Notes under the pieces: generated by a model
What the model saw: only the letters and a program-made list of their open reading frames with translations
Database searches by the model: none
Told to the model about the DNA's origin: nothing
Translations under genes and position numbers: made by a program
Shown: positions 16,223-25,200 of the stretch, one piece after another
Numbering within the stretch: position 1 is the first letter of the stretch
How the letters are laid out: every line of letters begins with the position of its first letter
Source: Streptomyces ureilyticus
GTDB taxonomy: Bacteria; Actinomycetota; Actinomycetes; Streptomycetales; Streptomycetaceae
Direction of reading: 5' to 3'
Assembly: GCF_011045025.1 (NCBI RefSeq)
Contig: NZ_JAAKZX010000058.1
Coordinates: forward strand, 1 to 48,314
Length of the DNA: 48,314 nt

Positions 16223-18436
16223 GGTCACGAAGAAGATCCCCGCATCCGTGCCTGCGGGCGTGTACTCCTCGAGCCGCGCCCGCAGGCTGTCCTCGCGCTG
16301 CGGCCGGTACAGGTCGTGGAAGGCGCCCATCTCGGCCCCGTCGTCCGCGCCGCGCCGGATCTCATCGGCGATGGGGGTCCCCCCGCTCGAGCGAAGCCGA
16401 GAGTGGGGGACGTCCGCCAACTGCCCGTACCAGGGCGTCCCGTAGCGCTGGGACGTGAAGAGCGGCCGTACGCGGGAGGCTTGCGCGGGGCCGGCCAGAT
16501 CCGGCTGGCAGCGGTACCGGCGCGGCGTACGGGACCCGGCGGGGACGTAACTGAAACGCAGGCAGCCGATACCGCGCCGGACCACATGCAGCTTCCCCGT
16601 GAAGACCGAGTTCTCCGCGATGCGCACCGCGTGCGTGTGGACCTCGCCGATGACGGTCGTCCGGTGCAGGTGCAGGACGGCGTGGGCGTGCCGGCAGTCG
16701 GGCGCGGAGAGTGCCTCGCGGTCGTCGGCGGTGGCGTCCACGATGCTGTCGCGGAGGTGGATGTCGAGGGGTTCTTCGGAGACCTCGTCGCCGATGACCT
16801 CGATGGTGCCGAGGATGCTGTGCTCGATCTGGAGGCACGCGGTGGTGCGTTCCAGGACGAAGCTCGGCTCCTCCGGCGAGTGCGGGTCGCATTCGGGCTC
16901 CAGCGACCAGCCGGGTACGAGGGTGCAGTGGCGGACGACGACGGCGCCCATCGGGCCGGTGACGTTGATGCCCCGGCCGGCGACGAGCAGCCCGTCGAGC
17001 ACGATCCGCGGGCGCTCGGCAGGGGGGCAGTCCTCTGACACGGCACGGATGTTGAGGGCGTCGGGGCGGTTGCTGTACCAGTCGAGCAGCCGGATCACCG
17101 GTCGCGTGCCCTCGGCCGCGCGCAGTTCGAGCCGGTCGCCCGGGTCGAGGTCGAAGTCCAGTTGCTCCTGGTAGGCGCCGCTGTGCGTGATCTCGATGAT
17201 GCCCTCGGGTCCGCAGCGGCCGGCCCGTCGGTCGTTCCGCCACTCCCGGTACGCGTCCATGATGCGCTGGTACGTCTCACCGGGGCCGACCCGGTAGACC
17301 TCGGCGTCCGGGCGGGGCTCGCGGTCCCGTTCGTACTCGCCGCCGCCCATGTCGGTGCCGAACGCGTAGTGGTAGTCGACCCACACGCCCTGCCGGGGCG
17401 CGGACCGCGAGCCGAACGCGATGCGACCGAGTTCCGGATCGACCGCGACCTGACCGCGCTTGGGCCGGTACCGCCACTCCGACAGATCGGCGACCACGAT
17501 GTCGGAGAGCGGTACGGGCCGGTCCTCGCCGTCACGCCGGATCACGAGGCTCTTGCCGGGGCCGTAGTAGTCGGCGAGGCGGTCGTGGAGCTGGTGGCGG
17601 CGGATGAAGGCCGGGACGTTGTCGATCGTGGCGATGTGTGTGGGTGACGGCTCCGGGACGGGCTTCGTCACCAGCGGTGTGTCGTTGCCGAGGATCGAGA
17701 AGGTGTAGAGGTTGCGGGCGCGGTCGATGCAGTACGCCGGCGTGGACGTCAGCGAGTACGCCTTCAGCCGCCATACGAAGAGTCCGACACCGGCCGGGCT
17801 CCAACCTCCCTGCCGGTGACGGGAGTCGGCCCTGCGTACGTCCACCGAGCGGGCCACCGCGCCGAAGGGGCCGCCCGCCAGGTCGAGCGCGGAGCCGTCC
17901 CGGAGGTCGGCGAGACGGCCGCGGCTCCCGCGATGGGCGCCTCCGTCGCCGTACAGCTTCACGGGCTGGTGGTGGGAGACGTGGCGGGACAGCTCGACGG
18001 CTCGCGCGGGCCAGCCCGCCACGTCCTCCGAGAGTTCCTCCAGCAGGTGGAGGGTGCCCTTGCGGCGGCGGTTGGCGACGGTCGCGGCGACGTCGCGACG
18101 CGGTGCGACGGCCTCCGCGAGTTCGGCCGAACTGCCGTCGCGCAGGGCGGTGGTCAGCACGCTCCCCCAGCCTCCGGCCGGGGGTACCCCCATCTCGCTT
18201 CGCTCGTAGCCCGGCAGCGTGCGATAGCCCACCAGGTCGCCGAGGTACGGCAGCACCCAGGGGGCCGCCGTCTCGACGAACAGGTCGTCGTAGCCCTGCT
18301 CGACTCCGCTGCGTACGCGGTCGATCTGCTCGGCCATGACCGCGAGCAGGGCGCGCAGTGCTTCCCCTTCTTGCGCGTCGCGCAGCCGGTGCCACTGCGG
18401 GAGCAGCTCGGCGAGTCCGTCCGGTTCCCTGGACAT
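16220..18436 (-). CDS. Phage tail protein I-like eCIS baseplate protein
   Basis: The 738-residue protein begins MSREPDGLAELLPQWHRLRD and continues EQGYDDLFVETAAPWVLPYL, then GDLVGYRTLPGYERSE. This resembles the P2 gpI-type tail proteins that join the outer baseplate wedge. The second half is long and beta-rich (RPRIVLDGLLVAGRGINVTG, GAVVVRHCTLVPGWS), suggesting a parallel beta-helix. The start is the ATG at 18434-18436, overlapping the stop of a 12-codon frame as TGATG. Two repeat-derived peptides are inserted: residues 78-92 and about 676-689. The first gene copy therefore has 29 or so residues not explained by function. It sits where Afp12/13-class genes are found. Confidence 0.8.
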   Translation of the reverse strand: MSREPDGLAELLPQWHRLRDAQEGEALRALLAVMAEQIDRVRSGVEQGYDDLFVETAAPWVLPYLGDLVGYRTLPGYERSEMGVPPAGGWGSVLTTALRDGSSAELAEAVAPRRDVAATVANRRRKGTLHLLEELSEDVAGWPARAVELSRHVSHHQPVKLYGDGGAHRGSRGRLADLRDGSALDLAGGPFGAVARSVDVRRADSRHRQGGWSPAGVGLFVWRLKAYSLTSTPAYCIDRARNLYTFSILGNDTPLVTKPVPEPSPTHIATIDNVPAFIRRHQLHDRLADYYGPGKSLVIRRDGEDRPVPLSDIVVADLSEWRYRPKRGQVAVDPELGRIAFGSRSAPRQGVWVDYHYAFGTDMGGGEYERDREPRPDAEVYRVGPGETYQRIMDAYREWRNDRRAGRCGPEGIIEITHSGAYQEQLDFDLDPGDRLELRAAEGTRPVIRLLDWYSNRPDALNIRAVSEDCPPAERPRIVLDGLLVAGRGINVTGPMGAVVVRHCTLVPGWSLEPECDPHSPEEPSFVLERTTACLQIEHSILGTIEVIGDEVSEEPLDIHLRDSIVDATADDREALSAPDCRHAHAVLHLHRTTVIGEVHTHAVRIAENSVFTGKLHVVRRGIGCLRFSYVPAGSRTPRRYRCQPDLAGPAQASRVRPLFTSQRYGTPWYGQLADVPHSRLRSSGGTPIADEIRRGADDGAEMGAFHDLYRPQREDSLRARLEEYTPAGTDAGIFFVT
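16371..16411. repeat. Intragenic palindromic repeat, variant type
   Basis: GGGGGTCCCCCCGCTCGAGC followed by GAAGCCGAGAGTGGGGGAC is a GC-rich element with complementary ends and an internal GCTCGAGC palindrome. It lies in frame within the tail protein I-like gene and encodes VPHSRLRSSGGTPI. I remember closely similar elements scattered through Streptomyces genomes. Confidence 0.75.
18162..18206. repeat. 45-bp palindromic repeat, copy in the tail protein I-like gene
   Basis: The element runs from CTCCCCCAGCCTCCGGCC to ATCTCGCTTCGCTCG and has GGGGGTACCCCC at its centre. It is 15 codons long and encodes ERSEMGVPPAGGWG in frame. It differs at one base from the copy at 23788-23832. Confidence 0.9.
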
Positions 18437-18474
18437 CACACAGCCTCCGTCTCGAACTCGATGTCCCGGGACAT
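18436..18474 (-). CDS. 12-codon open frame between two baseplate genes
   Basis: Between the stop of the large wedge gene and the start of the tail protein I gene lies ATG-MSRDIEFETEAV-TGA. Its ATG overlaps the upstream stop as TGATG, and its own stop overlaps the next ATG as TGATG. The peptide begins like the following protein (MSRD versus MSRE). It may be a translational relay or the scar of a duplicated start. Confidence 0.35.
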   Translation of the reverse strand: MSRDIEFETEAV

Positions 18475-21400
18475 CACTTGACCTCCGTCAGAATCAGGGT
18501 GTCCGCGGCCTTCGGCGACAGCAGCGCGAGCTGCGCCGGGCGGATACCGCGGAACACGTACACCGACCGGCCCTTCGCCAGGCGCCGGGTGTCGGTGATG
18601 TCGGGGTTCAGGCGCAGCAGTTCGGCGAGCGGGATGCCGTACCCGGCGCAGACCTCCGACAGCGTCTCGCCGTCCTTCTTCCGGACGGTGTGGATCTTCT
18701 CGTCGTACGTCGCCTGGCGCGCCGGGACCGATGCCTTCGGTACGCCGGGATTCGCGAGCAGCTTCGTAAGTTCCGCGGCGGTAGCGGAGGCGGGGATGCC
18801 GGTGAAGACATCGACGTCCACGTAGTCGACGCCGGGGACGGTGTGCGCCGTGGCCAGGATCTCGGACAGGCGGGCGGGCTGCCCCAACTCCCGCCCCTCG
18901 AAGCCGAGTCGGCGCAGCAGAGCCAGGCGCAGGCGTGGTTCGACGACCTCCCAGCTGTGGTCGGGCGCCACTTTCACCTTCGCCGCCACCAGCAGGGCGA
19001 CGAGTTCGCGGACGTCCACGCGCACGGGCAGGTTCGGGTCGCCGTACTCGGTGAGGGCGCCGCGCAGGGAGCGCAGCAGGTCCGAATCCTCGGCGATCGG
19101 GACGTCGTCCGTGCCCGCGACCGTCACGTGCAGCACGCGCCGCCGGCCGTCGAAGAGTTCGCGGGCGGCGGCCCGGCCGACGCCGGCACGGGAGCGGGTG
19201 AAGTCCTCGTAGTCGGGCTCCGAGACCAGGCGGTCCAGGGCGGAGACGGCCAGCGGGACCGTACGCCGGGTCAGCGCGGGTCCGTCGGCGTCCGCGCCGC
19301 CGGTGGCCGCGCGCGGGTTGGTGACCGCGGTGACGCCGAGGGGCCGGGTGAGGGCCTGGGTGATGCGGCCGGCGGCGACGTTGGCCGCCTTGCCGGTGCC
19401 GAAGCGGTATCGGGCGCGTACGTTCTCGTGGCCGCTGGGCAGGCGTGTGCCGTGGATGCCGTCGCCGAAGGTCACGGTGGTGCGGCCGTCGGCGGTGCTG
19501 CCGGTGATGTAGACGCGCTCGCGCGGGCCGCGTCCGGCGAGGCTGTCGACCTCGTGCCAGAGCACTCCGTCGACCCTGACCTCCAGGACGGGCGTGGCGC
19601 CGAGGGGGTTGTCGTCGGCGAGCCAGGTGAGCGGTGACTGCCAGAGCGCGAACGTCTGGTTCGTGCGGTCCGAATCGCCGCTGCCGATCGGCTCGTCCCG
19701 GCCCTCGCCGTGCGTCGCCTCGACCACGTTGCCGAGGATCTTCACCGTCTCGCGGCGGTAGCGGTACGCGAGGTCCGCGGTGAGCGTCAGTTTCGTGTGG
19801 ACGTGGTCGCCGGGCAGTCGGGTATCGACGGCGGGATCGGCGGCGGCGATGGTGACGACTTCCGTGGCCTCGACGCCCGCCGTGCCGGGGATGTCGCTGC
19901 GCTCGCCGCCGACGATCAGCGTGCGGCCGGGCTGCAACCCGTCGTACAGCTGGGCGAGTTCGATCTCGTTGCCGTGTACGTCCTCGCCGAGCGGCTCGTC
20001 GGCCAGACGCAGCGGCTCGCCCCCGGCGTGCACGGTGGTGTCCCGGATGTGCGAGAGCAGGACGTCGAACTCGTCCAGCCACGGGTCGGCCAGGAGGAGT
20101 TCCGTGCCGCGGCCGGTGATGCCGTAGTTGGTGTACGCGGCCGTGCGCGCGGCCACCACCTTCGTGGTGACGGACGCTAGCTTGGCGTCGCCGGGGATGC
20201 CGCCCTCGGCCCCCTTGGTGGGGCGCTGGATCGCGACCCAGCTGCCGACCGTGATGCCGTCGTTCACGGTGTCCAGTTGCAGGACACGGCGGTTGGTGGG
20301 CTCCGGCTTCGAGGCGATGACGATCTCCACGTTGGGCGCGGCGCTGCCCACCGTGTACTTGAGGCTGACCTCGTACTCGCCGTGCGTGATCTGCTTCGGG
20401 ATGCCCGGCCGGAGGTCGACCTGCTGGGACTCGCCGTTGTGGACACCCACGTGGACGAGGCCGTCCTCATCGGGGCGCGACACGAAGAGGGTGCGTTCGG
20501 GCAGGCCCGAGTGGAGTACGGCGGTGACGCCGGGCTCCTGGGAGTCGGTGGGGCGACGGTTGAGCCAGCTCAGTTCGCGGTCCTGGCCCGCGCGGGTGGA
20601 CAGGTCCACCCGGCCCGGACCGAGGCGGAAGTTGACGGGCTGCGGGACCGGCAGGTTCTCCGCCCGCTGGTCCGAGCTGCCGCCCTCGACGTACTGGAAC
20701 TCCGCCCGCGCGGGCACCTTGCCCGTCGTGTCGTAGACGACGCGCATGCTCACCAGGGCGGCGCCGGTGAGCGGCCAGTCCGCGGCGCGGATGACGCGGC
20801 CCTTGTCGTCCTGCATCGGCTTGAGAGGAGCCATGGCCCCGAAGGGCGCCGCGGTCACACGCATGGCGTGGACTTCCCGCAGGAGCTGAGGGGTGCCGGG
20901 GGCGGCTGCCCTCCGCCAGGCCGGGTAGAGGCCGCTCAGGCCGGGGTTGAGGGCCGAGAGCAGCCGGGCGGCGTCGGCCCCGGGGTGCTGGGACTGGGTG
21001 CCCGCGGAGAGCGCGGGCGCCTTGCCGCGGAGTGCGGGCAGGACGGAGGTCAGGGCCTGGAGGGCGGCCTCACGCTCCCCGAGCGCGCTCTTCTCGGTTG
21101 CCGGGCCCTGGTCGTCCGTAGGCTCGTCCGTCGGCGGCAGAGGCTGCGAGGGCGCCGACTCCCGTGCTCGCTCGGCCAGTTCGGCCAGTACGGCCTCCAA
21201 GTGCTCGAACCACGCCGCCACGTCCTCGTATGACGTGGCGAGGACCTGTGCCTCCCCGAGGCGTACGACCGGCTCGGCGAGGCGGGCCGCGAGGCGCTCC
21301 GGCGTCTTGATCTCGTCCAGGTCGGCGCGCAGCGGGGCGAGGACCTGGTCCTCGAAGTCCTCGATCAGCCGGCTGACCGGCCGCGGGTTGGGGACTTCGG

Positions 21401-22256
21401 GCGTGGGCGGCTCGTCGCCGGGCTCGCCCGGGGCCTCGGGTTCGGCGGTCCATCGCCGGACCTCGTCGACGAGTTCCTTGAACGTGGGCGGCGCCGACCT
21501 GGGCAGGGAGATCGCGGTGATCTCGTCGTCCCGGTCGACCCGTACGTTCGCCACGGGCAGCAGCTTCCGCTCGGCGCCCGCCCGCTCACCGAAGACGAAG
21601 AGCAACTGGTCGCCCGTCCGCAGCGTGTGGGCCGTGCCCTCGACGAACAGCTCGGAGCGGCGCTCCAGGTCCCGCGGGGTGACGAGGGTGGGGCGCCTGC
21701 GCCGGACCTTGAGCTCGTTCCAGTCCCAGCGGGCCGTCAGGTCCCGGCTCGTCTCCAAGGTCTGCGACTCCTCGCCGGCGGACGCGGGCACGCTGTGGCT
21801 GCGCGCCCCGCGCGGGATCACCACGGGCAGGGTCTCGGCACGCGGATCGCGTTCGAGGCTGTACGCGAGGTGGGTGGAGGCGGCGACGCCGGGCCGTGGC
21901 CGGTGGCCGACGAGCCTGCCGAGCAGCACGAGCGAACGGTGTTCGTCGGCTGTGCGGACGTAGGCCTCGTCGGCGATCCGCTCGGAGTGGAAGGTGAGCA
22001 GGTCGCCGAGGACGGCGGTGGCGTCGAGCAGGCCGATCGCCGGGTCGTCGGGGGTGCGGACCGTGAGCCCCTTCAGCGCCGGGTACGCGGGCGAGGCGAG
22101 CCGGTCGAGGAGGGCGGCCAGGAAGGAGCCGTACTCGCCGACGCGGTAGTCCAGGGCGGTGCGGCCGGGCGGGTTGTGGAGCGGCGCGGGGGTGAGGCGC
22201 TCGTCGTGGCCGCCGCCGCACGCGCCCCCGCAGCCGCAGTCGTCGAGGTCGCTCAT
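18474..22256 (-). CDS. Large baseplate wedge protein (gp6/J-like, Afp12 class) with C-terminal LysM-like domain
   Basis: This 1260-residue protein is the second of two long baseplate assembly proteins. It shares with the first the pattern of a conserved start (YGSFLAALLDRLASPAYPAL, then TPDDPAIGLLDATAVLGDLL), a beta-rich middle, and a gp6/J-like region (RDTTVHAGGEPL, LSALDRLVSEPDYEDFTRS, VPIAEDSDLLRSLRGAL). The last 60 residues (DGETLSEVCAGYGIPLAELL then RLNPDI and KGRSVYVFRG) read as a LysM-like domain. The N-terminus is unusual: CGCGGACGGGHDE, with Cys at 7, 9 and 13. It overlaps the upstream gene as ATGA. In eCIS particles such proteins form the baseplate ring around the hub. Confidence 0.85.
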   Translation of the reverse strand: MSDLDDCGCGGACGGGHDERLTPAPLHNPPGRTALDYRVGEYGSFLAALLDRLASPAYPALKGLTVRTPDDPAIGLLDATAVLGDLLTFHSERIADEAYVRTADEHRSLVLLGRLVGHRPRPGVAASTHLAYSLERDPRAETLPVVIPRGARSHSVPASAGEESQTLETSRDLTARWDWNELKVRRRRPTLVTPRDLERRSELFVEGTAHTLRTGDQLLFVFGERAGAERKLLPVANVRVDRDDEITAISLPRSAPPTFKELVDEVRRWTAEPEAPGEPGDEPPTPEVPNPRPVSRLIEDFEDQVLAPLRADLDEIKTPERLAARLAEPVVRLGEAQVLATSYEDVAAWFEHLEAVLAELAERARESAPSQPLPPTDEPTDDQGPATEKSALGEREAALQALTSVLPALRGKAPALSAGTQSQHPGADAARLLSALNPGLSGLYPAWRRAAAPGTPQLLREVHAMRVTAAPFGAMAPLKPMQDDKGRVIRAADWPLTGAALVSMRVVYDTTGKVPARAEFQYVEGGSSDQRAENLPVPQPVNFRLGPGRVDLSTRAGQDRELSWLNRRPTDSQEPGVTAVLHSGLPERTLFVSRPDEDGLVHVGVHNGESQQVDLRPGIPKQITHGEYEVSLKYTVGSAAPNVEIVIASKPEPTNRRVLQLDTVNDGITVGSWVAIQRPTKGAEGGIPGDAKLASVTTKVVAARTAAYTNYGITGRGTELLLADPWLDEFDVLLSHIRDTTVHAGGEPLRLADEPLGEDVHGNEIELAQLYDGLQPGRTLIVGGERSDIPGTAGVEATEVVTIAAADPAVDTRLPGDHVHTKLTLTADLAYRYRRETVKILGNVVEATHGEGRDEPIGSGDSDRTNQTFALWQSPLTWLADDNPLGATPVLEVRVDGVLWHEVDSLAGRGPRERVYITGSTADGRTTVTFGDGIHGTRLPSGHENVRARYRFGTGKAANVAAGRITQALTRPLGVTAVTNPRAATGGADADGPALTRRTVPLAVSALDRLVSEPDYEDFTRSRAGVGRAAARELFDGRRRVLHVTVAGTDDVPIAEDSDLLRSLRGALTEYGDPNLPVRVDVRELVALLVAAKVKVAPDHSWEVVEPRLRLALLRRLGFEGRELGQPARLSEILATAHTVPGVDYVDVDVFTGIPASATAAELTKLLANPGVPKASVPARQATYDEKIHTVRKKDGETLSEVCAGYGIPLAELLRLNPDITDTRRLAKGRSVYVFRGIRPAQLALLSPKAADTLILTEVK

Positions 22257-25200
22257 CGGGCACCTCCGAGGGATATCGCCAGCAGGCCGTTCTCCGGCCG
22301 GTCGGGGTCGTTGTCGCAGGTGGCGATCTCCAGCGGGCCGAGCCGCAGCACGCCGTCCTCCCTCTCTCCTCGGTCTTCGTGGAACAGCCTTCTCAGGCGG
22401 GTGACATGGACGCTCTCGACGCCCGGCACGGCCGCCGCGACGGCGACCAGGCGGCTCAGCCGGACCGGCTCACCGAAGGTCAGCGCGTCCGGGTGGAAGA
22501 AGCCGAGCCGTCCGCCCGGGAGGCGGCCGCTGCCGAGCACGCGGTACAGCTCGGCCAGGATCTGCCCGTGCTGGTGCCCCGGCTTCGCGCACACCGTCAG
22601 CGCGATGTCGAGCGGCACCGGGCGGGCGCGACCGACGACCAGGTCGTGGCCGATGCGCCGGTACGCCTCCAGGGACTGCGCCACCGAGTCGAGCAGCACG
22701 TCCGTGGGTGCGCCGGTGCCGTACGCGTCGATCGCGACGTGGGCCTCCTGGACACTGCCGGTCCAGCGGATCTCGGCGGCGGCCCGCTGCACCCCGGGCA
22801 GGGCGGAGGCGAGCGCCGCGTAGTCCTCGGCGGTGACGGCGCGCAGACGGGTGCGGCGCAGGTCGAGCGGCGCCAACTGGCGTACCTGCTCGATCGGTTC
22901 GGGTTCCGCGCCGCCCACGGCGGGCAGCGGGTTACGGACGCCGGCCACCGGCGGTTCCTCGAAGTCGCCGTCGCCGTCGCCGCAGAGGACCAGGTGGTTG
23001 ATGGCCTCCGCGCCCACGTTTCCCGCGGTGCCGCCGCCGAGCCGGTAGCGGAGTTCGAGGCGGGTACCGGGTGTCGGCCGCGCGCCATGCCGGCCGTCGC
23101 CGAAGCGCAGCGCGAGGCGTCCGTCGTCCTCCAGCTCGCCGACGAAATGCCTCTCGCGGGAGGTGCTGTCGAGCAGATCGCGGCGGGGCTCCCAGGTGAC
23201 GTCGCCGTCGTGGATCCGTACGGCGGGCAGTGCCTGTCGCGGATCGTGCCGGAGCGCCGCCGAGGCGGGCCCGCGGAGCACCAGCTCGTCCGGGTGCAGT
23301 CCGGCCGCGTATCCCGGCCCCCAGCTCTGCGCGATCTCCCACGCGATGTGCCCGTCGAGGACCGTGCCCGCGCGGGCACGTGCCGTCAGCACCTCGACGC
23401 GGCGCAGCTTGGCGTCGAGCAACGTGTCGCTGCGGTGCAGGAGTTCACGCAGGGCGCGGACCGGGTGGACGTGGAGTTCGAGCCGCTCCAGGACCTTCAG
23501 TCCGTAGATCACGGTGAGTTCGGCGATCTCCTGCTCGCCGAGCCCGTCCTGGTCGCGGGCGCTGCGCCACAGCTCGACCAGACGCTGCTTCACGCGTCCC
23601 GGGATGGCGCCGATCCGCTCCGCCTGTCCGGCGGCGACGGTCCACAGGTCCGGGAACGGCACAGCCTGCACCACGGGCGAACGGCCGAGGACCGGCCGGA
23701 AGCGGGGCACGATGCCCGGGTAGACGGACTGGGCGAGGAGGGTCCTGAGGGCCGCGGCCTGGGCGTACGCCGTACCGGGCGTCACCCTCCCCCAGCCTCC
23801 GGCCGGGGGGACCCCCATCTCGCTTCGCTCGTGGCGCTGCCCGGCGAGTTCCAGCCCGAGTCCGGCGCGTCCGGTCGCTTCCTCGCCGACGACCTCGAAC
23901 AGTTCACGGATGTCGTCGGCGGTGAGCGACCGGCCGTGCTCCGCCTTGTCCGTAAGGGAGTTGATGAGTTTGGCGGGCGCGTTGCCCTCGTCGGGGTCCC
24001 AGCAGCCGAACGCGGGAGGGTCGCAGGGCGCGACGACGGCGGGCGCGGGAGGCACGGTCACCGTCTCCGGGAGACCGTCGCCGCACCAGTTCAGCGAGCG
24101 GCCGTGGTCGACGAGGACGACGTTGCCGCGCGCGAGCGTCACGTCCTCGACGGGCTCGCAGTCGCGTCCGCCGCGGGTGGTGAGACAGAACGGGGAGCGC
24201 AGGGCGTCCTCGGCGGCCCAGGTGATCTCCAGGACCGGCTGGTCCTCGATGCGGTCGATGCCCGGGGTGACGGAGGTCAGACGTACGACCTGCCGGTGGG
24301 CCGGGTCGGCGTCACCGGGGGTGCCGGTGCGCGCTCCCTTCACTTCCTCCAGGACGAGCAGGTCACCGGGGGCCAGTTCGAGTCGGCGTTCCTCGCAGGT
24401 CTCCGCGTCGCGCCACTCGTCGCGCAGGGTCGCGGCGGTCGCCCCCTGGGGCAGGGTGCACACCTCGCCGCCCCAGGTCCACAGGCGGATCGCGTTGTGC
24501 GCGGCCCGCAACTGAAGCGGGTCGGCGGCGGCGACCGGTTCGAAGACCTCCACGGACCCGCGCTCGTCGAGCTCCGCGAGGTCCCCGTCGCCGATGACCG
24601 TGCCGGGCTCGGGACGGTCATGCGGGTCGAGGGTGCGTACGTCGACGGAGGCGAAGCGGTACGTGCCCGCGAGCAGCGTGTGTTCGCCGGCGGTCTCCAC
24701 GGTGACGTACGCGCGGGCGTTGCAGCCGTCGTGCATCGCGTAGTCGATGAGCCGGACGTGACGGCGTACGGAGACCCGACGGCGCGCGGTGTCGAGGTAC
24801 GCCTCCGTGGCGACCGCGTCCTGCTGGTAGCTGATCTGGTCGCCGGTGTACGCGAGCAGCTCGACCAGGGTCATGCCCAGGTCGGCGGGGTTGCGCTCGA
24901 CCCAGTCGGGGCTGGTGAGCGCGAGGCGGTCGAGAAGCAGCTTGCGGATGGTCTCGTAGTCGCGGGCGGTGTAGTCGATGACGGGCGCGGTCGGGAACTC
25001 CGGCTGCCGCTCGTGCTCGTCCTTGCAGTCGAAGGGGGTCGGGCAGTCGGGGCGGAACTGGAAGTACGCGCTGTGGTAGCGCTGGTCGAAGCCGCGGTAG
25101 GGCTCCGTGCCGGGGCGTCCGTACGGGTCGGTCTCCACGAGGGAGAACCGGTAGCGGGAGGTGTCGCCGGCCTTGTCGAGGGTGACGTACAGCCGGTCGT

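Noticed and set aside
16371..23832. The dispersed palindromic elements as a possible CRISPR array
   Set aside because: The copies are thousands of bases apart, lie inside genes in frame and have no spacers between them.
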